Source of the DNA: Lepisosteus oculatus
Lineage: Eukaryota; Chordata; Actinopteri; Semionotiformes; Lepisosteidae
Reading direction: 5' to 3'
NCBI RefSeq assembly: GCF_040954835.1
Contig: NC_090698.1
Coordinates: 69,385,284-69,449,283 of the forward strand
Length of the DNA: 64,000 nt
Below are positions 33,061 through 45,690 of the stretch, in pieces. The notes below the pieces were generated by a model. The model saw only the letters and a list, made by a program, of their open reading frames with translations, did not search any database and was not told the origin of the DNA. Position 1 is the stretch's first letter. Each line of letters begins with the position of its first letter. The translations under genes were made by a program, and so were the position numbers.

Positions 33061-35610
33061 ATTTCCAATTTGATTATGCTATTATTAGTTATATTCATTT
33101 TCTTTAACTTGATCAAGGTATATTTTAATCATTTTATGAAGTCCTTTCTTTCTCCTTATTCTTAATGGGTTTATTAATCCATTTGGTTAACTTGCTTCCT
33201 AGCCTTTGATTTACTCAAGCATGGAATAAATCTGTTCTGTGCTTCAAGGAGATTCTCTTAAAACTGTAGTCAAATTAAAAACAGCACACAAACGTTTGCT
33301 TTATTCTAATAAATATTTACAGAACAAAACTGCAAAAATAATCATGAATCATCCTTAGTGGTGTCTAACAGAGGTTAGGGAAGAGACCCAATTTCATTTC
33401 TAATCTTGACCACCCCCACTGTCCTACACAAAAATACGTCTCCTGCTGAACCCCGCTTTGCTCCTTCTCCTCACAAACCTTCCTGCACCCTATCTTCATC
33501 CTTGCGGCAGCTCCCTGGCTCATTCCTATTGACGAGACTGGGGGTCCAGTCAGCCTCATCCACATGGGCTGGAGTGTTATGCCACATAATCTTTTACTAT
33601 TTTTCATCTCTATGTAGCAATGATCGGGAAGTGGCCTCAATATTGTAATGATAACTTTCCTACTTTTCCCACTTCAGGAAAATTCTGAGCTCAAGGGCAT
33701 TTATTTACACCCATATTGTCCAACCCCTCGTGAGCTTACCTCTCTGCTGGTTCCATGGTGCTAATGTGTTCCTAGAAGGAGATCAGAGGCCCATTACTAA
33801 TGCACAGCAAAAGGCTGGAAACCCAGAGAGATTTAAAGGTGGAAATCCTGTCAAAGGGCCATTTCCTCCAAGGTAGGACTTCCCTTTTTAAAAAGAAGGC
33901 AGCCAAGATCCAGGCGTCGAACTCAAAGAAAGCTCTGTGTTGATATTTGCACGCGATGTTCACAGATGCATCTTCAATGTCAGCACTCTCTCTCAACAGT
34001 TGCTGTCATGCTCTGATGATCTGGAATGAGTCGCATGGGACGCTCTGCCAGGCTCGCCCACTGAGCACAGCAGGCAAGTGAGACTGGAGCTCGCAGTTGT
34101 GAAAACAAAACAACTGATAACTTTGTGGCCACACTCCAGGAACAGTCTAATCCATTGCCAAACTACGCGAAAAGTGACACCAAGAGTCTATCTTCACCAA
34201 CGCAAAACCACTTAATGGGCCTCATTAAGATAGACATTCTGTGTCATGGCCCTTGGATAATCTCCGCTGTGCAGGCGTTTCACACTCAGGTGGATACCAG
34301 ATATTACACCACAGGGCCAGGGCAATGTGTCAGCAAAATAGTGCACGACTTCTTTCCAGTGAAACGCACGTTTCATGCTTGCCACGAAAAGATAATTTAT
34401 AGCCCTGAATGGTTAAAGTTTATGTTGGCGAGAAGGAGTGACTGGATGAGTGTGAGTGGAGGAGGGGCCCTGATCGCGTTCCTCTGGTCCCCGGGTACCT
34501 GCTGGAAGTCAGCTTGAAACTGTCTGAGTGAAAGAGGCTGGTGTGTATCTGCCATTATCTGCAGCATGTGAGGTTCTGTCTTGAGGCTGTGGGTGTAGGA
34601 GGGCAGCATGCCTAGACAAGTGCCTGTTTGTCTGTCGAGCCGACACACAATCCTGCTTTCAGCCCTGTGGCGGAGGGAGCAGCCCTGTAAAGACTTTCCT
34701 CATGAACCTCGGGAGAGGACCCAGCACAGATACATCCCGCACCAGGGATGTCAGTCTGCAAACAACACCACTCCACAAGGACCCCCAGGCCATCTGGGTC
34801 TCGGTCCAGCACAAACCCTCACTTAACTGTTTCAGGGACAGGATTTCCTTAAGCATAATGGGCTCTAGTTGAGCTCCATTTAGTAAACCGTTAGGCAATA
34901 ACACAATAACAATAACACAAACAGAAAGCATGGCATTACACAAGGGGATGGTCTCTCCAGTGCTGGAGTACCACAGCTATTTCTGGTTTTCTTTCCATCT
35001 CAGATCTTCCTGGCATATTTGAATTTATTATTCTAACAAAGAATAAAATGCAGAGCTTGCAGTTGGGCCTATATTTTAACACTCAGTTCAAACACTGCGT
35101 CTCCTCAGAAGACCTGAGCCCCTGTCTCATGGCCTTATCATATGTGTGCATGTACACAGGAAATCCTGAATTGCTGAACCCTGGGATTATTATCATATTC
35201 TTAAACTACACCCTCCCTCTTAATTAAGGATATCCCCCATGTGAATTCCAGCTATTCTCTTAAGCATGCCTTTACTGTTCACTTAGATACCTGAAATTTA
35301 AATGCACATATACATTGACAGTTTAAAAGTAAAATCAAAGAAGAAGTGGATTCAAAGCCGAGTGCACCCTGTTGTGTTAACTCTTGGCAATCTCTGGTTA
35401 ATCCCAGGATCCCCCTTGCTCTGCCCAAGATTGTTCTTCTCTCTGCACTCGTAAATAAATAATTTCAAGACAAAGCACTTCATACTCCGTATCACTAAAG
35501 GGAATAAACTAGCAAAAGAAAATCATGATTCCTGACATGTGCAGAACATTTTTCACACCTCCTTAGAACTTCCACCTGTATTCCACAATACAATTCAATC
35601 TTTCAAATGG
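33061..35610. other. Gene-free, mostly unique sequence
   Basis: A 130-codon plus ORF (34125-34517) and smaller ORFs have no recognisable similarity. The stretch 34100-34420 is non-repetitive and has several GATA-type motifs (aagatag, ggataat, agatat). It may be regulatory, but this is only a guess. Confidence 0.4.
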
Positions 35611-35619
35611 CTCACACAG

Positions 35620-36315
35620 TACAGAGCTCTTCATTATCATATACTTCAATATACCTCTCTGATACTGTGCAACTCATTCACATACTGTATACTTCAATAT
35701 ACAGCTCCAGTGTATCTCTGCTACTGAACTCTTCATTCCCATATGCTTCAATACACAGCCCCATAGTGTATCTCTGCTACTGAGCTCTTCATTCACATAC
35801 CGTATTCTTCAATACACAGCCCCACAGTGTATCTCTGCTACTGAACTCTTCATTCACATACTGTATTCTTCAATGCACAGCCCCACAGTTTATCTCTGCT
35901 ACTGAACTCTTCATTCACATACCGTATTCTTCAATACACAGCCCCACAGTGTATCTCTGCTACTGAACTCTTCATTCACATACTGTATTCTTCAATGCAC
36001 AGCCCCACAGTTTATCTCTGCTACTGAACTCTTCATTCACATACTGTATTCTTCAATGCACAGCCCCACAGTGTATCACTGCTACTGAACTCCTCATTCA
36101 CATACTGTATACTTCAATGCACAGCTCCATGGTGTATCTCTGCTACTAAGCTCTTCACTCACATATATTTCAATTTACAGCCCCACAGCTGCAGAACTGC
36201 AGGTACTGTACAGCATATTCCATTTAATCTGTGCAACAATAAGATAGGCTGCAGAGCTCTGCATTCACTTAGACTTCAGCATACAGCTTCACAGTGCGTC
36301 TCTGCTGCAGAGCTT
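35620..36315. repeat. Minisatellite, 61-bp unit, about 11 copies
   Basis: The unit contains 'ctcttcattcacatactgta', then 'cttcaatgcacagccccaca' and 'gtatctctgctactgaa'. Spacing is exactly 61 bases in the homogeneous core at about 35775-36160. Units decay towards both edges, as expected for unequal exchange acting on the middle. There is no long ORF. Confidence 0.85.
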
Positions 36316-37059
36316 ATTGTTGCACAGATGCAATAGAATGTTCTATGCCTGTCAAATTCCAGCTCTACAAAGATTTCCATACCAGCAATGACTTCGTTTC
36401 TATCTGCAGGTTTTCCGGGAGACTTGCTATGAAGTCATCTTCTATCAATGTATTTGTGAAAAGTCAGACAATGCAAAATGTTGCATATTACACAACAATT
36501 ACACCCTAGGATTTCATCTCCTGCCACCCTCAAAAATGCTCCCATTGAAGACTCCAAAGTACTAGATTCCACTGATGCTGCCTGTAGCCCTTAAACGGCC
36601 TCTCACAGACCAGAACACAGGCTCTGCACAGCGACTGCTGACTATGGTGTCCTCTCACTGCACTGGGGCTGCAGTGCTATGCCCCATCATTATCTGATCA
36701 CTCAGGGAATATGTGCAAGCATGCAAACTGTAAATTAGCAGAGACATAAAAATCTGAACACCTTTGGCCTTCATACTGATCTGATGGAAATGACGACTTT
36801 GTGTAATTGTTAAAGCCTTATGTTCTGCTCCGGCTCAGGTGTGGGATTGTTCGGCTGAAAGCCGTTGGCCATAAACAGATGGCAAGAGCTAATGAGAGGC
36901 TAAGGGGTATCAGAAATGTGGAGGCCTGGTTAAATTTCAGAAATACAGCCGCTAATATACGTCAGTGTATGATAGCTGGCAATCCCTGTTTGTGAGTTAA
37001 TGCTCAAGTATTCAGGATCCTCCGGGGCACTGTGAAAGTCAACCCAGCAGATCACTTCA
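36316..37059. other. Gene-free sequence
   Basis: No gene or known repeat was recognised. A short purine-rich ORF at 36807-36995 is not convincing. Confidence 0.4.
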
Positions 37060-37415
37060 GAAGGAACAGTGAGACACGAAACAACGAGCACAGGTGGAAC
37101 CTACACAGGAACTATATGGAGGTGCATTTAGAACTGAGAATAGGAGGCACAGTCCTTACACAAATCCACTCACCCAGTACATATATTCTATTACATTTTC
37201 TATTTTCTATATGAAAATAGTGTGTAATAGTGCATGACATCCGAGAACAGGAGGCACTTCTTTACCCAAAGGGTTGTGGGAGTGTGGAACGAGCTACCCA
37301 GCCATGTCAGTGAAGCTGATAGAATACCTTGGTTTATTTCAACTTCTTACTAACAGATGGGCTCGACGGGCCAAAAAGTCTTCTCTCTTTTGTGGCTTTT
37401 CTTAGATTCTTCCAT
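37060..37415 (+). repeat. CR1/L2-like LINE 3' segment, rearranged
   Basis: Two blocks of the LINE end lie in the same direction: 37060-37150 and 37236-37410, the second with 'gagaacaggaggcacttctt' and 'ggttgtgggagtgtggaac'. About 85 bases of unrelated AT-rich sequence lie between them. The 'aggaggcac' part occurs in both, so this is a partial duplication or two insertions. Confidence 0.55.
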
Positions 37416-37504
37416 TCTTACGCGTATCAGCAGGTGTCCCTGCCTCATGCTGGCCATTGCACAACGATGAAACAAGTGGAACCTGTTGGCTCCAGTCTGA
37501 TGTG

Positions 37505-37775
37505 ATCACTTCATTGGCTACATACAATTTCTCGCATTAGGAATTTGTCTTTTCGCATGCCCCAACTTGCTCTCCATGAGACACACAGACGGGGAGAGAA
37601 GCTGGGGGTCAGAGCACAGGGTCAGCCGTTTATACGGCACCCCTGGAGCAGCTGGGGTTAATGGCCTTGCTCAGGGGCCCAACGGAGTAGGATTCCTCTG
37701 CCGGCCACGGGATACAAACTGGCAACCTTCCAGCCACAGGAGCAGATCCTGAGCCACAGAGCCACCACACCTTTC
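37505..37775 (-). repeat. tRNA-derived SINE, reverse copy
   Basis: This is the inverted counterpart of the SINE at 8405-8700 with the same order of blocks: 'cttgctctccatgagacaca', 'agggtcagccgtttatacgg', 'ccttgctcaggggcccaacg', then a decayed B box and 'gagccac'. Confidence 0.75.
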
Positions 37776-38175
37776 TCAGAGGAGGGTTAATGTGTGTTTC
37801 TGTCTGTCAAGTGCAGCCAAAGCTTCCCGTTTCTCCCTGGGGCGAACACAAGTTGGCCATACTGTATGTGAGCCATGCAGTTCTGGGAATGCTTATGTTA
37901 TCTGACAGAGCTGCGAGGTCTTTTCACTGAATTTCTTTTGTGTCGTTCGACTGCAATATTGCCTCTGTTGCGGCAGAAGATCGCCAAAGCTTTTCACTTC
38001 TGGAGGCTGCTGTAGGAACATGGCCGGAGAGCAGCAGTCTTCAGGAGAAGCGCAGCTGAGCCAGAGAAAAGCGCAGAAGTGAAGAACAGTGCTGTGATTC
38101 AAGATACAGAAGCAAATGGACTGGTTACTGTTAATTACTGAGGTTTCGTGACATGGTGCTCAGTCATGATGTTTA
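37776..38175. other. Gene-free unique sequence
   Basis: The segment at 37830-38100 is non-repetitive and of moderate GC content. No function can be assigned. Confidence 0.35.
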
Positions 38176-38390
38176 CAGTGCGGTGAAAAAAATAGGTACA
38201 CCCCTTTAATATGTTATGATTTAACATAGACACATATTTGACCCATTAAATAAATAACAGAAAACGGAATTTGTGTGTATTTGAAAAAATGAGGTTAGTC
38301 TTATCTACTGTTAGGACTAGGTGAAGATCAAATATATCTTAACATACTAAACCATAAAATCTTAAGAGCCCATACTTTTTCATCACACTG
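38176..38390. mobile_element. Short MITE with CAGTG termini
   Basis: It starts CAGTGCGGTGAAAAAAAT and ends ATACTTTTTCATCACACTG. The end, reverse-complemented, begins CAGTGTGATGAAAAAGTAT, so the ends are imperfect inverted repeats of about 18 bases. The 215-bp interior is AT-rich and non-coding. A DNA transposon derivative is likely, but no clear target duplication is visible, so the superfamily stays open. Confidence 0.6.
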
Positions 38391-40110
38391 TTTGTGTTGA
38401 CTTTATGAAAACGTGGGCATTTAAAATATTGTCATTAACTTGCTGCCTCACTGAAAGGTTTGGCACTTAAAATTCCATAGCGTTCCTGGAAGTAATTGCT
38501 TTTGCATGTTCACTCTTGTCTTCCTGCATTTCAAAACAACCCTCTTATCTATTTGAGAAGACAGATGAATGCACTTCAGCTGAAGTTGCCTTTAACCCTT
38601 CAGCTGAGCAGTTAAGGTGAACATCAGGGACTCCACAGCACCCACTGTGTTGTCCCAATCCCCATGCAGACTTCACACTGAGACTTTGCCTGGTCTAATA
38701 ACTCACCCTTCGTTCTGTACTTTGAAATGTTTCATCCCTGTAGTTTTAAGGAGACTGAGAAAAGAATACAGCTGGTAAATTGGATCTTACCCCAGTAAAA
38801 CAGCCTTCTTGCTGTCTGAGTTAGGCCCAAAAGTGCTTGTGCCTTTAAGTGTTGACTTCTGTCCTGTAAAATAAGACAGATGAACCCCGACTGTATGGTC
38901 AATATGGTCTACATACTGACTGCATTGCAGGGACCACTCAGAAATAATAAGATGGGATGAATGTTATCTCTGTTCTTACTGCGTGCTGTGCTAAGTGCTC
39001 CCTGATAAATTGTTTTGATAGCTAATTGATTGTAATTTTTATACAAATTGTTTTTCTTCAGTTATACATTTACTGTGCCCTGTTTGAGATACTGTGACAA
39101 GATGTCTCCCAGTAAAATAAAAACAGGCTATTTTAATGATATAGGTGCTCTATATGTGTGGGATGTACAGTAATGAGTCCTTTAAGATAAGGGCCCCCCC
39201 ACTCCGAGGGAGAGACAGCATGAATTTAACATCTGAGAAAAGAATTCGGTGCTCGTCTGGAGTAAAGTAAAAATTCGATTAACTTTCCAAGAATCTAAAC
39301 CACTAAAGAGAAGACACTAATGAGAGGGTGGAGATGGAAGAATTCACTCTTATCAGATGATATTTCACCCTGGGACTCCTCATCTTCTTCAGATAAACAC
39401 AGCATCCTCAGCAAACTTCACAGCCTGGGGGCTGAGTGCCTTCTGATGCCAGTGGCCACAGAGATGTTTGGCAAGGCAGTACCAGGCTATCTCAAGCTGA
39501 GACTCGCCTGGACAAAACCTGGACCTGGGACCCTCCCACATGAGCACACAGCCCTCTCCTCCCCACAGAGACGGTGCAGCTTTCTACAACCAGAGAGTTT
39601 AGTCTTCAGTAGCTGCTGAAGCAACGGAATGACCTGAGCTGGAATGGGTTTCTTTCTCAGTGATCAGAGAAAGAAAAGACAAAGCCATTAAGTTGCATTT
39701 CTTCATTTTTATGTTTGCTCTACGTTATACAGTGAAATAGCAGAAGTAAGCAGTGGAAATAACATTGTCTAATGTGCATGGCTTGCAATCAGAGATCAGG
39801 TGTAAACTGACCACTAGATGCTGCAGTCTGTATCATAATCTTTAGGGTATAATTTGCCACCAGCTGCTTATGTGAACTACAAATATAGAAGAAATGTTTC
39901 CTTCAACTGCCTGCGCTTTCTGAAGTAACACCACAGTATTCCTTGACAAGCTTTTCCTGTCTTCAGACAGATTGGAGTAATTCAACAGGAAAAGAGTGAC
40001 TGGTCTGTGATAGTCTTTCCCTCCTCTCTGGTAACAAAGTCCTCAAGGTTCAATGACACTCATTCTGCATGGATCATACACAGAACATGAAACACAGCTT
40101 CCCTACCACA
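38391..40110. other. Gene-free AT-rich sequence
   Basis: Nothing beyond short ORFs was recognised. A 99-codon ORF at 39320-39619 has no known similarity. Confidence 0.4.
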
Positions 40111-40116
40111 TTTTAA

Positions 40117-40437
40117 TAGTACTACCATACCCCTCCCACATCTTCCACAGTCCTGACCACACCCATTGTAATACCCCTCCCACATCTTCCACAGTCCTGA
40201 CCACACTCATTGTAATACCCCTCCCACATCTTCCACAGTCCTGACCACACCCATTGTAATACCCCTCACATCTTCCACAGTCCTGACCACACCCATTGTA
40301 ATACCCCTCACATCTTCCACAGTCCTGACCACACCCATTGTAATACCCCTCACATCTTCCACAGTCCTGACCACACCCATTGTAATACCCCTCACATCTT
40401 CCACAGTCCTGACCACACCCATTGTAATACCCCTCCT
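40117..40437. repeat. Minisatellite, 42/44-bp units
   Basis: The unit is 'attgtaatacccctcacatc' followed by 'ttccacagtcctgaccacacc'. The first units are 44 bases (ccctcccac) and the later ones 42 bases (ccctcac). Because 42 is a multiple of three, the minus strand shows a spurious repeated peptide of 14 residues. About seven units are present with very little divergence, so the array is young. Confidence 0.9.
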
Positions 40438-42235
40438 TTCCTCACAAGTCTCTCTTCCAGGCTGTAGTCCTGCACTCCAGCTAATGCCTCTAGGCATTGC
40501 TTTAGGTTGCTATGACACTTACCTAGAATAAATGGAAGTTATTAACTGAAGCTCGGGAGGGATAGCAATGAGAGGTCAATTTCTCACACCACTGCACCTA
40601 ATCACCATTACCACCAAACTAGCCACATAAACTCAACTCAAACGCCTCCCCTCACATTCGTTTCCAGGATTCCTCCTCCTCCACCATCTCCACCTTGCAG
40701 CTGCCCCACGGTTCACTCGGTCACAATGGAGTTTGTGCCTCTTTGTCCTGTGGCCAGGACTAAGCAGGTTAAAAGCCATTCTTCTCTCACCAAGTATTCC
40801 AAGCATTCCCAAGCATTCAATCCTTGGATGTCATTGTCCCAAGTGAAGTAGCTTTTTGATTGTTGATTGTTGTTGGATGGATACTGTTCCAGAACTGACT
40901 CAAAGTTTATATAACATCAGAAGATGGAACTTGGCTAACAGATTTTCATAGAATGAGGACTGGCTAACCTGATTAATCAGTGCTTATCAGCCAGAGGCAA
41001 TAAATAAAAACATTCCAGGTGATGGCTGGCAGGCAGTCAGAAGGGCTGGCAGGGATGCTGACTGAGTGTTGAGTGGAAGATACCGAGTCTACAGGCCAAG
41101 CTGCTGACAGCCAAGATTGCTGTGAATTGTTAAAAATTTGGGTTGAAGCTATCAGGTTCAAGTTAAGTACATGCGAGATATCAGCTCCTTACACCTGAAT
41201 GTATTTCCACCTGCTCACACTGAGATAATACTTTTGCGGCTATGCTACTGGGTGTGTTCATTTGCTTTTCATGCGGTGTGCTGGGTTTTATGCTGGTGTG
41301 TACTCGTGGCTGTTTAACGGCAGGGGACCTACATTTCTGAACCCCGGCAGGTCTCCCCAGTTCACGTGCGAGGTCCCTGAACCGGAAGCTGAGCTTACAA
41401 AGCAGAAACTAATCGGAGTGGTGAAGCTCAGACTGCAGTTACTCCACACGTAAAGTAGGCCGTCAGCTCCAGAGCTCACTCTGACAGATGACTGCTGTGA
41501 GGCGACCTGGGAAAAGCACAAAGTGCCACAGTAAAGCACAGAAACATCCTCGTGTTTGTGTGGGAGGGGTTTTCGCATCTTTTTACCGAGAAAGAATCCT
41601 GCTGTAAATCTTGCAGGTTGTGTCTGGCCAGTGATATATTACTGAACTCCTCTCGTGCCAATTGGATATAAATTAAAAAAGAAAAGGGGCACAGAGAAAG
41701 TTATAATTCATGGGAAACCATGGCAATTCACTGCAAACAGAGTGTACACATGGGGACAAAACATCATTTTTGCAGTTAATATTTTCCAAGACAGATTTTT
41801 AGAAGCCCAGACCAGGGAAGCCCTTAAAAGGCTGACAGGATTTTGCCCCGGCTGCTGGGCTCACACTCCTCCCTGGTGCTGTGTTGCTGTGCCACCTGTC
41901 TCAGGAGTGCCGTTTCGCAGGCCTGTCTGTCCGCTCTGTTTGGGCAGGCCGGCGGGCTCAGAGAAGAGACCTCCCTGCCACTGACCGGAGCTCCGCTCGT
42001 ATTCGATGCACAGAAAACAAATACAGAGTCCCGCAGGTTGTTTTTTTTGGTCCAGATTCTATTTTGGTCTGAAACGTGTATTGCCATGATGATTCACAGA
42101 TACCACCCCTGTTAACATTTGCCAAATGGCTTGATATCAACTTAATTTACTTTCAACGCTTTTTTAATATTTCACTAATGACTGAAAGCCGCGCAAAGCA
42201 TGTAAAGCTGCCATCAGTTTAAAAACACAATTTTA
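40438..42235. other. Gene-free sequence
   Basis: Several overlapping ORFs of 90-110 codons at 41655-42115 occur on both strands and match nothing I know. No repeat family was identified. Confidence 0.4.
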
Positions 42236-42239
42236 CGGA

Positions 42240-42455
42240 CTCCATCCAGCATGCGGCCTATCCCAGCATGCAATGGGCGCAAGGCAGGATACACCCTGGA
42301 TGGGTCGCCAGACACCAAGGCCAAATTTCCCAGAAGCCAGTTCACCTACCAGTATGTCTTTGGACTGTGGGAAATATCCAGAGTGCCTGGGGGAAATCCA
42401 CACAGATAGCACCCCAGGAACTGACCTCAGATCTCTAGGACTGCAAGGCTGTGGT
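42240..42455 (-). repeat. tRNA-derived SINE with 3' body, reverse
   Basis: It runs from 'gcaaggcaggatacaccctg' and 'tgggtcgccag' (3' body of DANA/Mermaid-like elements) through 'tcacctaccagtatgtcttt' to 'tagcaccccaggaactgacc' and 'ctgtggtaatt' (head). It is one of the two more complete copies in the window. Confidence 0.65.
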
Positions 42456-43068
42456 AATTAATGTGTTCTGCAGATTTAGGACAGGTGGAAGGCGATACTT
42501 CTTAAAAGACAAAATCATGAACGTGTGAATCAGCATACAAAGTAGTAGCAATTTAAATACTGGATTTTTAATTTAACCTTGATGAGCCTGAGTGCCCATT
42601 CTTTGTACAGTATTATTGTATATTGAACACAGGCTGCTAGAACTATAGATAAGTTATTTTCCTCATTGTCACTAGAACCAGGCCACCTCGGGAGACATTT
42701 GTAAATAAAGGGATCCAATAGCATCTTTGAGTCTGTACTAGGACATACAATTATATTATTCTCCACTACAGTATATGTATAGTATACTATGCTGAGGTGG
42801 TAGAAGTATCTTCTTCCAGATTTAAGAATGCTAATGTAAAGAAACGAACTAGAGACAGCTTCTATATGTTATTATATACACAGAGAAAATAACACAGGCA
42901 CAATAACAATTTGTGCATACATACCTCCAGTAACGGTGTTGTCGGTTTGTGGTTTAGTTTAGTGCAGCAGGTGACTCTGACACCTACTGGCCAGTTGGCT
43001 AATTGCATCTCACAGGGAGCGTGCCGCCCTGAGCTAAAAAAGGAGTGGCTTTTCTATCCTTCTGTTCT
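42456..43068. other. Gene-free AT-rich sequence
   Basis: No gene or assignable repeat was seen. Confidence 0.4.
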
Positions 43069-43555
43069 AATAATAATAATAATAATAATTTAATAATAGC
43101 TTACACTTACAGTATATAACACTTTTTTGGACACCCTACTCAAAGTGCTTTACAGGTAATGGGGATCCCCTCCACCACCAGTGTGCAGCCCCACCTGGAT
43201 GATGCGACGGCAGCCATAGTGCACCAGAATGCTCCCCACACCCCAGCTCTCAGCTCCCCTACTCTTTTCAAGAAACACCCTGGGATTTTGAATGACTACA
43301 GAGAGTCAGGACCTCGGTTTTACATCCCATCCGAAGGACGGCGCCTGTTTACAGTATAGTGTCCCCGTCACTATACTGGGGCATTAGGACCCACATGGAC
43401 CGCAGGGTGAGCGCCCCCTGCTGGCCCCACTAACACCTCTTCCAGCAGCAATCTTAGTTTTACCCAGGAGGTCTCCCATCCAGGGACTGACCAGGCTCAC
43501 ACCTGCTGAGCTTCAGTGGGCTGCCAGCTGTGAGCTGCAGAGTGATATGGCTGCT
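43069..43555 (-). repeat. 5S-rRNA-derived SINE, reverse, near full length
   Basis: A TAA repeat at 43069-43098 is the 3' tail in reverse. The body contains 'aaagtgctttacaggtaatg' and 'gatgatgcgacggcagccat'. The head at about 43465-43553 has reverse 5S rRNA features: 'ggtctcccatccagggactg', 'accaggctcacacctgctga' 'gcttc', and 'gtgatatggctgc'. This mirrors the copy at 15990. Confidence 0.78.
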
Positions 43556-45690
43556 GGGTTTACAGAGCTTCTGGAGCCAGGTAAAGGGGAAACACTCCGG
43601 GTCACTGGCCCACCTCCTACAGTGGGACTGTCTCGCTGTCTTTTGCCCGCTCTGATGTGAAGTCCTGGGGTTAAAGATTGAGCCAAGGAAGGGACCTGGA
43701 GTGGGCACAGACCTCACCCTTCCTGAGCACAGCGAAGCGGTCTTCTATGGGAATTGTTCTAAACAGGAATTGTTAATTAGAACGGAAGCCCCTTGTCTCT
43801 TCAGAGCCTCGGTATTAATCAATGTTAATTAACGACTGCTTGTACTTTCCTGTATTTAGGCTGGACTTCTTGTGGCCTTGGATCTTTTAACTTTACTTCG
43901 TCCACAAGTCAGGAAAGGAGAGAAGCGAATGCAGGAAGCTATCAGCAGGACCGCGTTCTTGAATTTGAGAGCACTTCCGGTCTGTGGAACTACTGAAGAC
44001 ATCCTCAGTTCCCAGGCAGAAGGCTTAATCTAGACTCAGACTAAGACGGGGATGTTGTTTAAGTCTGTCTGTATCAGGTCAGCTCAAATGCCTCTGAATG
44101 TCGCTTATCAGGAGTCTGGTCCATTCGCACTGTACCCTCTGGAATTGGAGCTTCAGCACCAGCGGCGACGAGACGCTCCCTGACTGAGGCTACGGACGAA
44201 ATAAGAGACCGATTCTCCAGTTAAACACTGTTTTTCTACAGCTTTGGCACCTAGAAAGGGGCTCAGAATAGAGGATTAGCCTAACTGACAGGCTGCAGGT
44301 TCAAGCCATTGCTCCAGTTATTGTTGCACGTTCGAGTGAGGTACTGAACCACCCAAGAGCATTTCATGCAATGTACCTGTTACCCCATGGCAGACAAGTG
44401 TGGACGTGCAAGGGGGCTTCACTGAAGAACAGGCTGGCCACAGACACAAACTTCATTTGGTGGGTAACTCACAAAGACACTTTAGGTATTTTCTTAACCT
44501 TACATAATAACGATGACACCAGAGAACCCCCAACAGCTTGAGGATTTTCAGGGACGACCCAAACCCACTTGCTTTTTAGCCGTGAGTGAACCTAATCTAA
44601 GGGCATCTGGAATGCATTGCCCAGAGTCTAACACTTTCTGTAGGAGAGCAGCTGGAAGTAGGTCACCCGTCAAGCAGGTGACGGCCTGTTATGGGCATTA
44701 AGTGAGCTACGACTCTGTAGCAGGTTTTAGTATGATGTAACATGCCACTGTCAAGTCAGCTCGTGCAGTGCTTTCCAAGGCTGCGGGCAGTTTGGATCTG
44801 GGAATTAAGTGGCAGCCGGCCATTGTGGTTTAAGCCAAACCCTATTTCAACAACTGCCAATTGCATTAACAGTAAATTAATATCAAAGGAGGAACTAAGT
44901 GTCCAAACGGCTTGTACCCAATAAGTGTGGGTGTTTAATGAAATCTGCACGCTCATTAAAAATGTTAACTATTAGGTTTGGTGTCAATAGGCCAAATGTT
45001 TGTTAAACGAGAGTTATTTGCGTGAGAAGCCACATTTCTCCAAGCAATTATGAACCGCTATGGACAGAAAAAAAAATCATTGCAGCAGGTTGAAATTTGC
45101 AGATCGGAAACGAATTTACTGTAGTTTCGGTTCAGCTGGTGAAGCAAGACAAAGGCCGTTTGAGCTGTGAGAAATAATGTTTGCTTTTAGTGTTACGGTG
45201 TAATCAACAATGACTAAAAAGAGATAGCAGACGGCCAACATGTTTACTCAGAAACTGCACCAACCCCTGTTAGTAATAAAATTACTTATAAAAATTGGAT
45301 TTAAACGGACAAAAGCCTTTTGGGAAAAAGGAGCTGGTCCAATGAACCAGTAGGAAAAAAAAAATCTAGGCTCCTTCGGAAGAAGACAAAATCTCGTGCC
45401 CACGACTGAGACAATACCTTTACCCAAACCACATTCCCCAGAATGCTGTGGGGCGTGGGCTGCTGCCCTCGCCCACCTGACCAGGTGGGAGACAACAAGT
45501 GATGATTTAAAACTCAGGAAGCAGGGGGCTCCAAGGCTGATCTGCCCTGTGGGAACAGAGGACAGATCTCCTGCAGGTGAGCTCACCAGAAGCACCGACT
45601 GCGACTGGAATGTAAGCGCTTCAAGCAGGGAGCTGCGTCAGCATGTGCAGACTGCTTAGGACCAAGCAAAGACTTATTCCCAGCTGAAGA
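43556..45690. other. Gene-free, possibly regulatory unique sequence
   Basis: The stretch 44700-45200 is non-repetitive and has clustered AT-rich motifs, including a palindromic GTTTGTTAAAC (forkhead-like) and several TAAT cores. Traces of a SINE are visible near 44270-44370. No coding gene is supported. Confidence 0.4.

Noticed and set aside
34125-34517. 130-codon plus-strand ORF
   Set aside because: It has no recognisable domain and no gene structure around it. The region is noted only as unique sequence with GATA-type motifs.
35620-36315. CRISPR-like array
   Set aside because: The units are contiguous tandem repeats with no distinct spacers, in a vertebrate genome.
40207-40497. Minus-strand ORF with a repeated 14-residue peptide
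   Set aside because: It is the translation of the 42-bp minisatellite; the repeat and frame are explained by unit length.
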